Source of the DNA: Pelagicoccus sp. SDUM812002
Lineage (GTDB): Bacteria > Verrucomicrobiota > Verrucomicrobiia > Opitutales > Opitutaceae
Assembly: GCF_031127835.1 (NCBI RefSeq)
Contig: NZ_JARXHX010000016.1
Location: 1 to 64,000, forward strand
Direction: 5' to 3'
DNA: 64,000 nucleotides
Shown here: positions 8,547 through 16,361 of the stretch, piece after piece
How the letters are laid out: every line of letters begins with the position of its first letter
How positions within the stretch are numbered: the first letter of the stretch is position 1
Program-made: the position numbers and the translations under genes
Notes under the pieces: model-generated
The model's database searches: none
The model's input: only the letters and a program-made list of their open reading frames with translations
What the model was told of the DNA's origin: nothing

Positions 8547-9130
8547 TCAGATACTCGACAGGCCCCTAGTCAGTCTCAAATCGCTGCTTGATTCGGTGGC
8601 TTCACCGTATAATCTCGCTACTGCAGAGCGTATTTTCGGGCGGGTCAAATCCTGGTCCCCGCGAATGGTAATTTCGCTCCCAGTCTCACTTCTATAAGAC
8701 AACATCGCCGACCCAGATTCTGCTCTCCTTACCAAAATTGTGTACTGAGAAGCTCGCTCTCTCGAACCGTTTCTGTCAGTCCGGTCGACTCCAACGAGAA
8801 CGTAGTATATAACGCGATCCTGAGCCTCTTGACCTTCGAAAGCCTGAGTTTCATCGATTTCGCCACGACAGCAAAACCAAACTCATCGAGGTACTCTTCC
8901 ACGGCTCCAACCACTTCACCGAAACCAAGCTCGCCTGATGCAGTACCGGTCGCACCCACCCCTTCGGACTGATTAGCCGAGAAACTAAAAAGCAGGGAAT
9001 AAACGAAGAGCAGCAGATGCAGGAACAGCATAAACGCCCAATCGCAGAAAGCATGCCGCGACAACCCCATTCCTAGCCATGCAGCCCACATCGGTGACAA
9101 GGATGCTAGAAGCGCCATGCAGAGTGGCAA
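8547..9130 (-). pseudogene. Secreted hypothetical protein broken by a frameshift
   Basis: The 5' part (9130 down to about 8862) encodes a hydrophobic leader (FMLFLHLLLFVYSLLF) and an acidic stretch (GEVVGAVEEYLDEFG). After about 8862 that frame turns into an atypical basic tail, whereas the -1 frame continues with natural-looking sequence (IDETQAFEGQEAQDR, YYVLVGVDRTDR, GSEITIRGDQD) to a stop at 8547. The two halves join if one G is restored near 8858-8865 (GTGGCG-GAA). Either a single-base deletion or a sequence error could explain this. The second frame has no start of its own before a stop at about 8887. No family is recognised. Confidence 0.5.
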
Positions 9131-9235
9131 AAAGCACCCTCGGCATTTATATGTGGCAGCTTCGACCGCAAAACCTGTGTACCACTGGCTCCTACCAACC
9201 GCGCAAAGGCTGCGGCGTAATAAGCAAAAAGAACA

Positions 9236-9261
9236 CCTCTTCGAGCGTGTGCTCGAAGAGG
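9236..9261 (-). terminator. Intrinsic terminator of the small lipoprotein gene
   Basis: Perfect 11-base stem CCTCTTCGAGC / GCTCGAAGAGG with a 4-base loop, followed in the minus direction by a T-rich run. Confidence 0.85.
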
Positions 9262-9304
9262 CGTCCTCGTTTCAAAGTTGCAGGCTCGATTCCGAGCGCA
9301 GCGA

Positions 9305-9502
9305 TTAGTTTGTCGCGTCCTTAACTTCGTCCGCAGCATCTTCAACTGCGTCCCCAGTGTTGTCAGCAGCGTCTTCGATCGCGTCACCGGTACTTTCAGC
9401 CGCATCTTCGAGATCATTGTCGTCAGCACAACCTACGAAAAAGAGGGCAGAGCCAATAACGGCGAGAAGACTCAAAAGGAATGTATTAGATTTTTTAACC
9501 AT
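9305..9502 (-). CDS. Small acidic lipoprotein (entericidin-like)
   Basis: 65 residues. The signal peptide has a lipobox FVGC, followed by a short acidic amphipathic region with repeated DAIEDAADNTGDAVEDAA units (11-residue periodicity). This resembles entericidin-type and other abundant stress lipoproteins, though it is not a clear family member. An AAGGGGCTGAAGT Shine-Dalgarno region precedes the ATG. A TGCA-N3-TGCA element lies 73-83 bases upstream, and a strong terminator follows. A similar small lipoprotein is at 30467. Confidence 0.85.
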   Translation of the reverse strand: MVKKSNTFLLSLLAVIGSALFFVGCADDNDLEDAAESTGDAIEDAADNTGDAVEDAADEVKDATN

Positions 9503-9574
9503 ACTTCAGCCCCTTCAAGATCCGCGCCAATCGTACTTCCGCAGGCAAATGGAAAAATATATACGATATTTAAA

Positions 9575-9585
9575 TGCAAAGTGCA
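9575..9585. promoter_or_regulatory. TGCA-N3-TGCA element upstream of the small lipoprotein gene
   Basis: TGCAAAGTGCA (extended ATGCAAAGTGCAC), in an AT-rich stretch 73-83 bases before the start at 9502. It is one of seven exact copies of this core in the window. Confidence 0.45.
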
Positions 9586-9617
9586 CCGACTGCCACCCGT
9601 TTAATGCAATTCGCAAC

Positions 9618-10253
9618 TCACAGTAACTCTTCCAGATAGAAGTGCCCTTCGGCGAGACCTACTCGCATCGCTTCAGTCCGGTTTGTCGCTCCCAGTTTTT
9701 TATATATGCTCTCTAAATGAGTCTTTACGGTTCCAACCTTCAGACCGAGCTCACGGGCCACCTCCGAATTGGACTTCCCTTTCGCGATCAATACCATCAC
9801 TTCCCTCTCGCGAGAACTGATATCCAGATATAAGTTCGGTCTAGCGTATTCCGCGTAAGGACCGTAGAAGGCATTTCCCTTCTTAGAACAGATTTCCTTG
9901 AGGGCCGCTATCAAGCTCTCGCCGTCCTGATTCTTAGAGAAAAATCCGCGAGCGCCCAGCTCGTGAGCCGCCCGCACCAAACGAGCGGGAGCATAGGCCG
10001 AGAGCACTACGGCGGCCGTCTTGCCTCCCAACTCAGCGACTCGCTCCAAGACGCGAAGCCCGGTAGCCGCATCTCCCATTTTAATATCAACTACCACGAT
10101 GTCCACCGGTGAGGACAAGAGTCTCTCAGCAGCCTCATCGTAGTCTAACGCTGCCCAAGCAGTAACGAGTCCACCGTCCAGGGCAAACATAGCTTCCAGA
10201 CCACGAGCGACGAAAGGGTGATCGTCTACTATACCAACTTTATAAGCTTTCAT
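9618..10253 (-). CDS. LuxR/NarL-type response regulator
   Basis: 211 residues. The receiver (1-120) has Asp10/Asp11, phosphoacceptor Asp56 (VVVDIKMG) and Lys in FFSKNQ. The C-terminal LuxR helix-turn-helix (about 140-200) contains SREREVMVLIAKGKSNSEVAREL and VGTVKTHLESIYKKLG. It is a DNA-binding output of a two-component pair and is divergent from the RsbRD-N-type kinase at 10290, its likely partner. The two share a short intergenic region carrying a TGCA-N3-TGCA element. It is one candidate binder of that palindrome. Confidence 0.95.
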   Translation of the reverse strand: MKAYKVGIVDDHPFVARGLEAMFALDGGLVTAWAALDYDEAAERLLSSPVDIVVVDIKMGDAATGLRVLERVAELGGKTAAVVLSAYAPARLVRAAHELGARGFFSKNQDGESLIAALKEICSKKGNAFYGPYAEYARPNLYLDISSREREVMVLIAKGKSNSEVARELGLKVGTVKTHLESIYKKLGATNRTEAMRVGLAEGHFYLEELL

Positions 10254-10289
10254 CAGGTTCGCGCTAATATCGGGTTACTGGGGTTAGGC

Positions 10290-11657
10290 ATGCATTCTGC
10301 AAATTCGACGACCATGCAGGAGAATACCATTCAGAAGAACTCAGAAAACCTATGCCATTTGGCGGACTACCTTCTCCAGAATCGCCGAGAAGTCCTATCC
10401 GACTGGAAAGAGCGAGCGCTCGGTGATGCTGAACTGGAGGTAATGACGAGCCTCTCCCGACGCGAATTTTTCGATCATGTTCCACAAGTTCTGGACCTCT
10501 TCGACGAAGAACTCCGTCGATATCGAGATGGCATGACCGACCCAGAACGACTCGCTCGATCCAATCCTTTCGAGAAACACGGGCTTAGCCGCTGGCAACA
10601 AGGATTCAGCATGACCGAGCTCGTCCGCGACTGGAATCACCTCCGCTGCGCCATCCTCCGATCAATAACAAAAGCAGTGTCGAGAGACCCAGAAATAATC
10701 GAACCCGCCTTCGCCAAGGCTGCCGACCTACTCGCAGATCTCATAGCCGAAGGCGTCAACCAAAGTGTCGCTAAATTCGAGGAGATACGGCAAGCGGAAG
10801 CGAGAAGCCACGCCATAGACCTTCGAAACACCGTACAGGACCTAAGGGAAATCTACAGCCGACAAACGGCCCTCTACCGCGACGCAGGACACGATCTCGT
10901 CGGCCACCTGGGTATTCTCTCTAGCATTACGCATGTCTTCCAGAATCGCTCGGAGGACGAATCGCTATCTCAGCTCTTCGGCCCCCTAACCCAAGGGCTC
11001 GGACAAGCGGTCGATATCTTGGAGGACGTAAAGCTTCAAGCTACCCTCGAAGCAGGCCAAGCAAAACTCCATTTCGAGACCTTGGATCTCGTCGATTTGA
11101 TGCGCGACACCTTGGCGCCTTACCTAATCCTCGCTAGGGAGAAGTCCATCGACCTCGAAATGTCGGGATGCAAGAAGCTACGCATCGAAACCGACTCCGC
11201 GAAACTCACCCGCATTTTGCAAAATCTGCTGCATAACGCGTTGAAATTCACAACGAAAGGCTCGATCACCGTCCGCTGGGGATCCTGTTCAGACAAGGCA
11301 CGCTTCTACGTGCGTATCGAAAACCACTCCAGCCCTACCCCCACGCCGGCATCCATGCCCTTGGGCATGCAAATGGTGAAAGCCTCCTTTGCCAACTCTA
11401 CTCACGTCGGAACCAACGGGGATGCCTCTGAGCCACTGGAGATGAATCGCCCGCACCGCACAAGAACACTCGAACATCGGGCTGACCCGCTGGAGGCTTC
11501 GCGAGAAGGTCTCGGGCTTTCTATCGCCAAGCGCCTGGCGAACCTTCTCGGTGGACGACTCGATGTAGTAGGAGCGGACGGACACCACGGAGCACGCGTC
11601 ACTCTCACTCTCCCTCTTGAGGGACTGGCACCCGTGTCCGCAACGAATTTCCATTAG
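10290..11657 (+). CDS. Soluble histidine kinase with RsbRD-like N-terminal sensor
   Basis: 455 residues from ATG 10290 (GGGGTTAGGC upstream); ATG 10314 is an alternative. Residues about 15-170 are helical with HGLSRWQQGFSMTELVRDW, resembling the RsbRD-N/globin-like sensor also seen in RsbR at 3625. A HisKA-like helix carries AGHDLVGHLG, and the HATPase has NLLHNALKFT and GLGLSIAKRLANLLGG. The G1 region is poorly conserved (RIENHSSP in place of DxGxG), so catalysis may be weakened. It is divergent from the LuxR-type regulator and followed by a lone receiver, suggesting one signalling unit. Confidence 0.9.
   Translation: MHSANSTTMQENTIQKNSENLCHLADYLLQNRREVLSDWKERALGDAELEVMTSLSRREFFDHVPQVLDLFDEELRRYRDGMTDPERLARSNPFEKHGLSRWQQGFSMTELVRDWNHLRCAILRSITKAVSRDPEIIEPAFAKAADLLADLIAEGVNQSVAKFEEIRQAEARSHAIDLRNTVQDLREIYSRQTALYRDAGHDLVGHLGILSSITHVFQNRSEDESLSQLFGPLTQGLGQAVDILEDVKLQATLEAGQAKLHFETLDLVDLMRDTLAPYLILAREKSIDLEMSGCKKLRIETDSAKLTRILQNLLHNALKFTTKGSITVRWGSCSDKARFYVRIENHSSPTPTPASMPLGMQMVKASFANSTHVGTNGDASEPLEMNRPHRTRTLEHRADPLEASREGLGLSIAKRLANLLGGRLDVVGADGHHGARVTLTLPLEGLAPVSATNFH
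10291..10301. promoter_or_regulatory. TGCA-N3-TGCA element between the divergent kinase and regulator genes
   Basis: TGCATTCTGCA, preceded by GGCA. It touches the ATG at 10290 if that start is used, or lies 13-23 bases before ATG 10314. The extended AGGCATGCATTCTGCA also weakly resembles a -24/-12 promoter (GG and GC correctly spaced). Confidence 0.4.
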
Positions 11658-11774
11658 GCCGATCAGCCGATAAGCGGCGAATTGCGTGCCGCACTTACCT
11701 CGACCATCTTCGCGAAATCCACGTTCTTGCGAACTACTTCAAGAACACTATTCCCGCAAATTGCAGCGCAAAAG

Positions 11775-11785
11775 TGCAGAATGCA
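11775..11785. promoter_or_regulatory. TGCA-N3-TGCA element at the start of the lone receiver gene
   Basis: TGCAGAATGCA with flanks giving GTGCAGAATGCAC, a perfect five-base-arm palindrome around three bases. It overlaps the likely ATG at 11781. Confidence 0.4.
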
Positions 11786-12179
11786 CCTTCCTTCCTTGAC
11801 GAAAGAAACCACCGCAAAACGTTTGGTACTCATTGTCGATGCGGACTACTCGACGCTCTACACGTTTAGCCTTGCCCTCGTCTCACACGGGTATCGAACG
11901 CTTACAGAACAGTCCGCCACCGGAGTCTTCTCTAGCCTGAGAAACAACCCGGTAGATGCTATCGTTATTGACCCTGACCTCATCGAAATGGATAGCGATG
12001 CCCTAACTGAACAGATCCGCAGACACCACCCAAAGATTCCCTTGCTGATAGTCGCCTACGAGCCACCGAACAATTTTACTCCATCGCCCCTCACTCAATT
12101 TCTTCCCAAGCCACCCCTTCCGTCCACTATCCGAGATGCGATAGACTCGTTCTTCGAAGCCTCCCCCTACTCATCCTGA
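11781..12179 (+). CDS. Single-domain response regulator
   Basis: 132 residues from ATG 11781; the open frame extends upstream to a TTG at 11682, but receiver homology begins at KRLVLIVDADYSTLY. The acidic pair is reduced to DAD, the phosphoacceptor Asp is in IVIDPDL, and the conserved Lys is in FLPKP. There is no output domain. It follows the RsbRD-N-type kinase and precedes an unrecognised helical protein by 12 bases, so it probably relays phosphate to another protein. Confidence 0.8.
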   Translation: MHLPSLTKETTAKRLVLIVDADYSTLYTFSLALVSHGYRTLTEQSATGVFSSLRNNPVDAIVIDPDLIEMDSDALTEQIRRHHPKIPLLIVAYEPPNNFTPSPLTQFLPKPPLPSTIRDAIDSFFEASPYSS

Positions 12180-12191
12180 AGAGAGACTGGC

Positions 12192-12707
12192 ATGCTAAAT
12201 GCGTGGAGCCGCAGCATGAACACCGAACAGCTGGATCACCCAAGAACCGACTTGATCAACGACGCCCTAGCCTCCCTTCGGACAGGACAGGAGGCATTCG
12301 GAAAGGCTTACTATGAATTCAGGCACCTGCCAAAGGCGGGAGCTCTCGCCGAGATGCGACTCGTCTACACTGTGCTCGAGCGACACCTATTCCAAGAACT
12401 GGAACGGGAAGGACTGCACAAAACCGCTCGGAACCAAAGAGACACAGGACCCTTCGCTCAAGACCCGCGTTCTCGGGTTTTTGGCATAGGAGAAACACTC
12501 GTTTTTGGCTACCTTCATAAAAGTGACGCCAAATTGATGGCTGTGCTCGAGGGCTACAAAGGAGAGCTAAACCTGGACAATAGTCAGCTGAAAGCTTGGC
12601 GGGCTGCTAGCGCCGTGCTAGCTGAAGGGCTAGAGCTAGAGTTGGCCGCAAGCTCCGAACCTCAGAAAGACGAACGTCGCGAAGATTCCTACGCTCTGTG
12701 CGGCTAG
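12192..12707 (+). CDS. Hypothetical helical protein
   Basis: 171 residues from ATG 12192 (GAAGAGAGA upstream, 12 bases after the receiver stop); ATG 12216 is an alternative start. Largely helical: NDALASLRTGQEAFGKAYYEF, then VLERHLFQELEREGL and a C-terminal VLAEGLELELA helix. The layout recalls the four-helix DUF2383/PA2169 proteins in this window, but the signature motifs are absent. No family is recognised. Coupling to the receiver gene suggests a partner role in the same signalling unit. Confidence 0.7.
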   Translation: MLNAWSRSMNTEQLDHPRTDLINDALASLRTGQEAFGKAYYEFRHLPKAGALAEMRLVYTVLERHLFQELEREGLHKTARNQRDTGPFAQDPRSRVFGIGETLVFGYLHKSDAKLMAVLEGYKGELNLDNSQLKAWRAASAVLAEGLELELAASSEPQKDERREDSYALCG

Positions 12708-12766
12708 CGAGGCGCTTCACGCGTCCAACAGGCCAGACGACTTTGAGGTCCGCCTCCGTGGCTCGC

Positions 12767-13864
12767 TCAAGTGGCGGAGGTGCCGGCCAAGCGAATAATG
12801 AACGTGGACCCTTCCCCTTCCACCCCGCTCGACTCCGCCCAAATACGACCGCCGTGACGCTCCACCACTTCTTTGCACACCGCTAAGCCGAGTCCCGTTC
12901 CCTTGTATTCCGATGCTCCGTGCAGTCGGTACATGGGACGGAAAACTGCCGATATTTTGGACGGAGCGATTCCGATACCGTTGTCGCTAAAACGCAATTC
13001 GCAGCCGGTAGAGCCGATCGTCGCGCTAATGCGCAATCGCGGCTCCTTGCTAGCATTATACTTCAAAGCGTTCTGTATCAGGTTTTGAAATACGTGCGTG
13101 AATAGTTTCGGATCCACTGAGACTTGCGGTAGCGAATCGCTGAAGACTCTGCCATCCGTAATAACATCAGCCATATTCAGATTGCTCAAAGCGCTCTCCA
13201 ATATGCCCTCCAACGAACAGGCTTCTACACTCAGCTGACCGGCCTGCGACATGGAGAAGTCGTGCAATGCGGACAAAGTCGACATCAGGTTCTCACAGTC
13301 GCTGCACAATACATCCAAAAGCTCCTTCGAGTCTCCTTCCAAACTTGGCAACACCAGAGACAGGGTCTCTGCGGCGCTCTTGACGTTACCGACAGGCCCC
13401 ATCAAATCATGGGCTACGAGACGTGAAAAGTTTCGCAACCTCACCTGTTGGTCTCGGTTCCGTATCGCGTACCTGATCGCTCTGTCAATCCCACCTGGAG
13501 ACAGATCGCTCTTACTGAGGAAGAAATCAATCGCCATCCCGAACGCCGCTTCGTCAGCCCCGGACGCGTCCTTGCCCGTCAATACGATTATAGCCGTGCT
13601 CTCACTCTGAGCAGTCAGCTCCGCCACTAAATCTTCGGCCGTTTTCGTGCCGAGATAATAGTCTAGCAAAATCGCGTCATACTGTACCTCCCTCAATCGG
13701 TCCGATAACTCAGTCGATGAGGAAATCCAATCGATGGAATGCCGGTCGCCCGTAGACCGCCTAAGAATCCTCTCTATGAGGAACCTGTCCTCCTCGTCAT
13801 CCTCGATGAGCAGGATTTTCAGCCCTCGCGTTACCAGCGAATCCAATTGTGCCTCCTCGATCAT
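12767..13864 (-). CDS. Hybrid protein: receiver followed by histidine kinase
   Basis: 365 residues. The N-terminal receiver (about 15-135) is intact: Glu21-Asp22-Asp23, phosphoacceptor Asp68 (ILLDYYLG) and Lys in FLSKSDL. HisKA follows (LVAHDLMGPVGNVK) with a full HATPase (NLIQNALKY, DNGIGI, GTGLGLAVCKEVV). It is the third gene of a coupled operon; its start overlaps the receiver stop by 4 bases. Phosphate arriving at the receiver could gate the attached kinase. A close paralogue at 40633 has a dead receiver. No membrane segment. Confidence 0.93.
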   Translation of the reverse strand: MIEEAQLDSLVTRGLKILLIEDDEEDRFLIERILRRSTGDRHSIDWISSSTELSDRLREVQYDAILLDYYLGTKTAEDLVAELTAQSESTAIIVLTGKDASGADEAAFGMAIDFFLSKSDLSPGGIDRAIRYAIRNRDQQVRLRNFSRLVAHDLMGPVGNVKSAAETLSLVLPSLEGDSKELLDVLCSDCENLMSTLSALHDFSMSQAGQLSVEACSLEGILESALSNLNMADVITDGRVFSDSLPQVSVDPKLFTHVFQNLIQNALKYNASKEPRLRISATIGSTGCELRFSDNGIGIAPSKISAVFRPMYRLHGASEYKGTGLGLAVCKEVVERHGGRIWAESSGVEGEGSTFIIRLAGTSAT

Positions 13865-14301
13865 GATAAATGTCTCGGTAGTTGCGACAGCTGCAACCAG
13901 TAAGAATCGATTAGACGCGTCGCCTTGCTGTAGCCTTCCAGAGAATCTGGTTTCGACAAGAAGGAGTTCGCTCCTAGCTGATACAAAGCGTCGATGTCCC
14001 TCTGGCTTTTCGTTGAACTCAATATGATCACCGGGATCGACCTAAAACGATTATCGGACTTCACCGCGGCAAGAGTCTCCTCGCCCCCCATCACCGGCAT
14101 CTGAAGGTCGAGTAAGATGAGGTCAGGCAGCCTTCCAGACAAGCCAGTAGCTCTCTTCTCAAGTTCATCCAAGAGATTCAACCCGTTGGACAAGTGAACG
14201 ATGTCGTAGTTCGATGAAGCCCCCTTGAGGCCGCGCGAGAGGAGCTCAACATCCTCCGAATCGTCGTCTACAATTATAATGTTACTTCTCACTTCGCTCA
14301 T
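13861..14301 (-). CDS. Rcp1-like single-domain response regulator
   Basis: 146 residues. The receiver has IVDDDSED, phosphoacceptor Asp65 (LILLDLQMP) and Lys in FLSKPDS; the spacing with the inserted loop before LPDL is typical of Rcp1/CheY-like regulators that pair with phytochrome-type kinases. It overlaps both neighbours by 4 bases, so production is coupled to the ethylene-receptor-like kinase upstream and the receiver-kinase hybrid downstream. It probably shuttles phosphate between them. Confidence 0.95.
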   Translation of the reverse strand: MSEVRSNIIIVDDDSEDVELLSRGLKGASSNYDIVHLSNGLNLLDELEKRATGLSGRLPDLILLDLQMPVMGGEETLAAVKSDNRFRSIPVIILSSTKSQRDIDALYQLGANSFLSKPDSLEGYSKATRLIDSYWLQLSQLPRHLS

Positions 14302-16046
14302 GCTCGAGATTCAATACTATCGGCATGATCTATGACCGGTAGAATAACTCTGAATGTCGAACCTTTTCCCTCGACAGAATCTACCTTAAGGAGGCCATTG
14401 TGACGCTCTACAATGCGATTGCAAATGGCTAATCCCATACCAGAACCCTCATACTCGCTCCTGCCGTGCAAGCGCTTAAACGCTCCCAAGATGTGGTCCG
14501 CATGCTGCGGATCGAACCCGATCCCGTTATCAACGACAGAGATCACCGCCCAAGGCCCCTGCCCTCGAATGCTAACCTGGCAACGCTGGTTCAACTCATC
14601 CGAACTCAAGCGCTCGAAGTCGACTTGGATCTCAACGGGCCGCTCCGGCGACCGGTACTTAATCGCATTGCCAAGCAAATTCTGAAAAACGTGCTCAAGC
14701 TGCGATGCATCAGCATCCACAGTGCGTAACTCACCCAATCGAACGACCGCATTTGCTTCAGTCACCGCCATCTCTAAATCTTCCAGCACACGGCGCAGCA
14801 ATGAATTAAGATCCAGTTTTTCAATACGCAAATCGACGCTGGAAACCTTCGAATACTCAAGCATCTCGTCCAAAAGCCCCGACATCCTATTCGCAGCGCT
14901 TTTCATAATCCCGATGTAGCGGACTGCTTCCTCTGGCAAATCCCCCGCAAAGTCCTCTTCCAGCAAATCGCCGTATGCCTGAACCTTGCGCAGTGGTTCG
15001 CGCAAATCGTGCGAAGCTACGTGGTTGAACTCCTCAAGCTGCTTATTCTTAGCCTCCAAACGTCTAGATGTACTTGCGAGGGCAACCTCCTGCTCCTTGA
15101 TCGCGGACAGATCATAGATCGCTCCCAACCACTCATGGACCTCGCCGCTCTGATCACGAATCGGCATCCCTTTCGTGATGATCGGAACATAAGCGTTACG
15201 TTCCTCGCTCCAAAGGTGCGTTTCAAATTCATAAGGCTGTTCATCGCGCACACACTCTTTCCAATGCTCGGCTAGCGCTACACGGTCGGACGGCAAGATC
15301 GCGTCTAGCCAGCCCCACTCCTTGTACTCGGCGTGAGTCTGGCCCGTGAACGCTTCCCAACTAGGCATCTCTTGACTCACCTTGCCATTCGTATCCGTGA
15401 CCCAAACCACAGAGTACACAAACTCCGTCAGCAGCTTCCAACGGCTGTTACTTCGCCAGAGCTGCTGCGTTTGCACTTCCATGCGCGCTCGCAAACGCCT
15501 CTCAGCCTCTACTCTACCCTCGGATTCGGTACCCAGTTCACTCGCCAATTTATTATACTCGTCCGGAAATGGTATGGAGAGAGCGACCGGTAAAGAACGA
15601 ATCAAAAATAAAGCCGTAGTCAGAGAAACCGCAGCGGTGGCCGCTTTTACAGAGCCCGACAACCAGTACGCTCCATTCCACACATTATACACTGCAAACA
15701 GGTGCGTAAAACCGCACAGGCATATAAACAGTCCAAATAGAATTACCACACTGCGGATGAACGTCTTCCGCTTTTTCGCAATGAAGACCATCAACGTTAC
15801 CGGGATAGAGAAATAGGCTAAAGCTATCACCGAGTCGGAGCCGACATGGAGCCAGACCAGACCTGGCTCCCAAAGGTAACAGTGCCCGTGAGACATAAAT
15901 TCCGAATTCAGAATCGACTGACAGATGTCTCTTAACGTTCCCCCCGTACCCTCTCGCACGAAGAGAGCCGTAACACCCCCTAACACAGCTATTATAACCC
16001 CTACCAAACCTACCAATTTCCAGTGGCCAACTTTCATAAGCGGCAC
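14298..16046 (-). CDS. Ethylene-receptor-like membrane histidine kinase
   Basis: 582 residues. The N-terminal membrane region (about 10-155) contains GLVWLHVGSDSVIALAYFSIP and LFICLCGFTHL, matching the plant ETR1/cyanobacterial ethylene-binding fold. Asp71, Tyr78 and the copper-ligand pair Cys111/His115 (spacing as in ETR1 Cys65/His69) are all present. One extra helix precedes the fold. A PAS domain (about 205-320) follows, then a phytochrome-class HisKA (VASHDLREPLRKVQ) and HATPase (NLLGNAIKY, DNGIGF, GSGMGLAICNRIV). This domain class is widespread in bacteria; real ethylene or copper binding is inferred. It is first in a coupled three-gene operon. Confidence 0.93.
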   Translation of the reverse strand: MPLMKVGHWKLVGLVGVIIAVLGGVTALFVREGTGGTLRDICQSILNSEFMSHGHCYLWEPGLVWLHVGSDSVIALAYFSIPVTLMVFIAKKRKTFIRSVVILFGLFICLCGFTHLFAVYNVWNGAYWLSGSVKAATAAVSLTTALFLIRSLPVALSIPFPDEYNKLASELGTESEGRVEAERRLRARMEVQTQQLWRSNSRWKLLTEFVYSVVWVTDTNGKVSQEMPSWEAFTGQTHAEYKEWGWLDAILPSDRVALAEHWKECVRDEQPYEFETHLWSEERNAYVPIITKGMPIRDQSGEVHEWLGAIYDLSAIKEQEVALASTSRRLEAKNKQLEEFNHVASHDLREPLRKVQAYGDLLEEDFAGDLPEEAVRYIGIMKSAANRMSGLLDEMLEYSKVSSVDLRIEKLDLNSLLRRVLEDLEMAVTEANAVVRLGELRTVDADASQLEHVFQNLLGNAIKYRSPERPVEIQVDFERLSSDELNQRCQVSIRGQGPWAVISVVDNGIGFDPQHADHILGAFKRLHGRSEYEGSGMGLAICNRIVERHNGLLKVDSVEGKGSTFRVILPVIDHADSIESRA

Positions 16047-16117
16047 ACTGCAGTCTCAAAGTGCAAGATACAACACTCTTCAAAAGCCTAACGTAAAATG
16101 GGCATATACACGGTAAA

Positions 16118-16128
16118 TGCATCCTGCA
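16118..16128. promoter_or_regulatory. TGCA-N3-TGCA element upstream of the ethylene-receptor-like kinase
   Basis: TGCATCCTGCA, 72-82 bases before the start at 16046, the same distance class as the copies before rsbR and the small lipoprotein gene. Confidence 0.45.
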
Positions 16129-16293
16129 GCCAGACCATGGCATTTTGAGAGAAACGAACGATATCGGTCTCTCATCTACGCTTTCAGCGATCTCTCTCGA
16201 GAGTCCCAACCCACACCTATGAGGCTTCCTTCTGCTTAATCTACAGTGACTTAAGGAATCGTCAATATCGGTGAGCATCGGGCAAAACGAGAA

Positions 16294-16310
16294 TTGGCGC
16301 GACGTCTGCA
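16294..16310 (+). promoter_or_regulatory. Sigma-54-type promoter before the beta-barrel gene
   Basis: TTGGCGCGACGTCTGCA matches YTGGCACGNNNNTTGCW with two mismatches and exact GG-to-GC spacing. The predicted start near 16321 gives a leader of about 41 bases. Confidence 0.5.
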
Positions 16311-16361
16311 AATACGCTCTGCGAACCAAACACTACTAACGAACTACTAACTATACCGTAA

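Larger units (their letters stand above)
16047..16361. other. Divergent intergenic region
   Basis: A 315-base region between the ethylene-receptor-like kinase (minus) and the beta-barrel gene (plus). It holds a TGCA-N3-TGCA element at 16118, a half-site GTGCAAGATACAA at about 16061, and a sigma-54-type promoter at 16294. No small gene was found. Confidence 0.5.

Noticed and set aside
9270-9300. GGCTCGATTCCGAG resembling a tRNA T-arm
   Set aside because: No matching acceptor, D or anticodon arms nearby; adjacent to a gene end and terminator.
9516-9531. Sigma-54-like TTGGCGCGGATCTTGA before the small lipoprotein
   Set aside because: The start would fall 3 bases before the ATG and inside the Shine-Dalgarno; the -12 GC is missing.
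15685-16329. 214-residue minus frame overlapping the ethylene-receptor-like gene start
   Set aside because: Overlaps the conserved membrane domain in another frame and has no family features.
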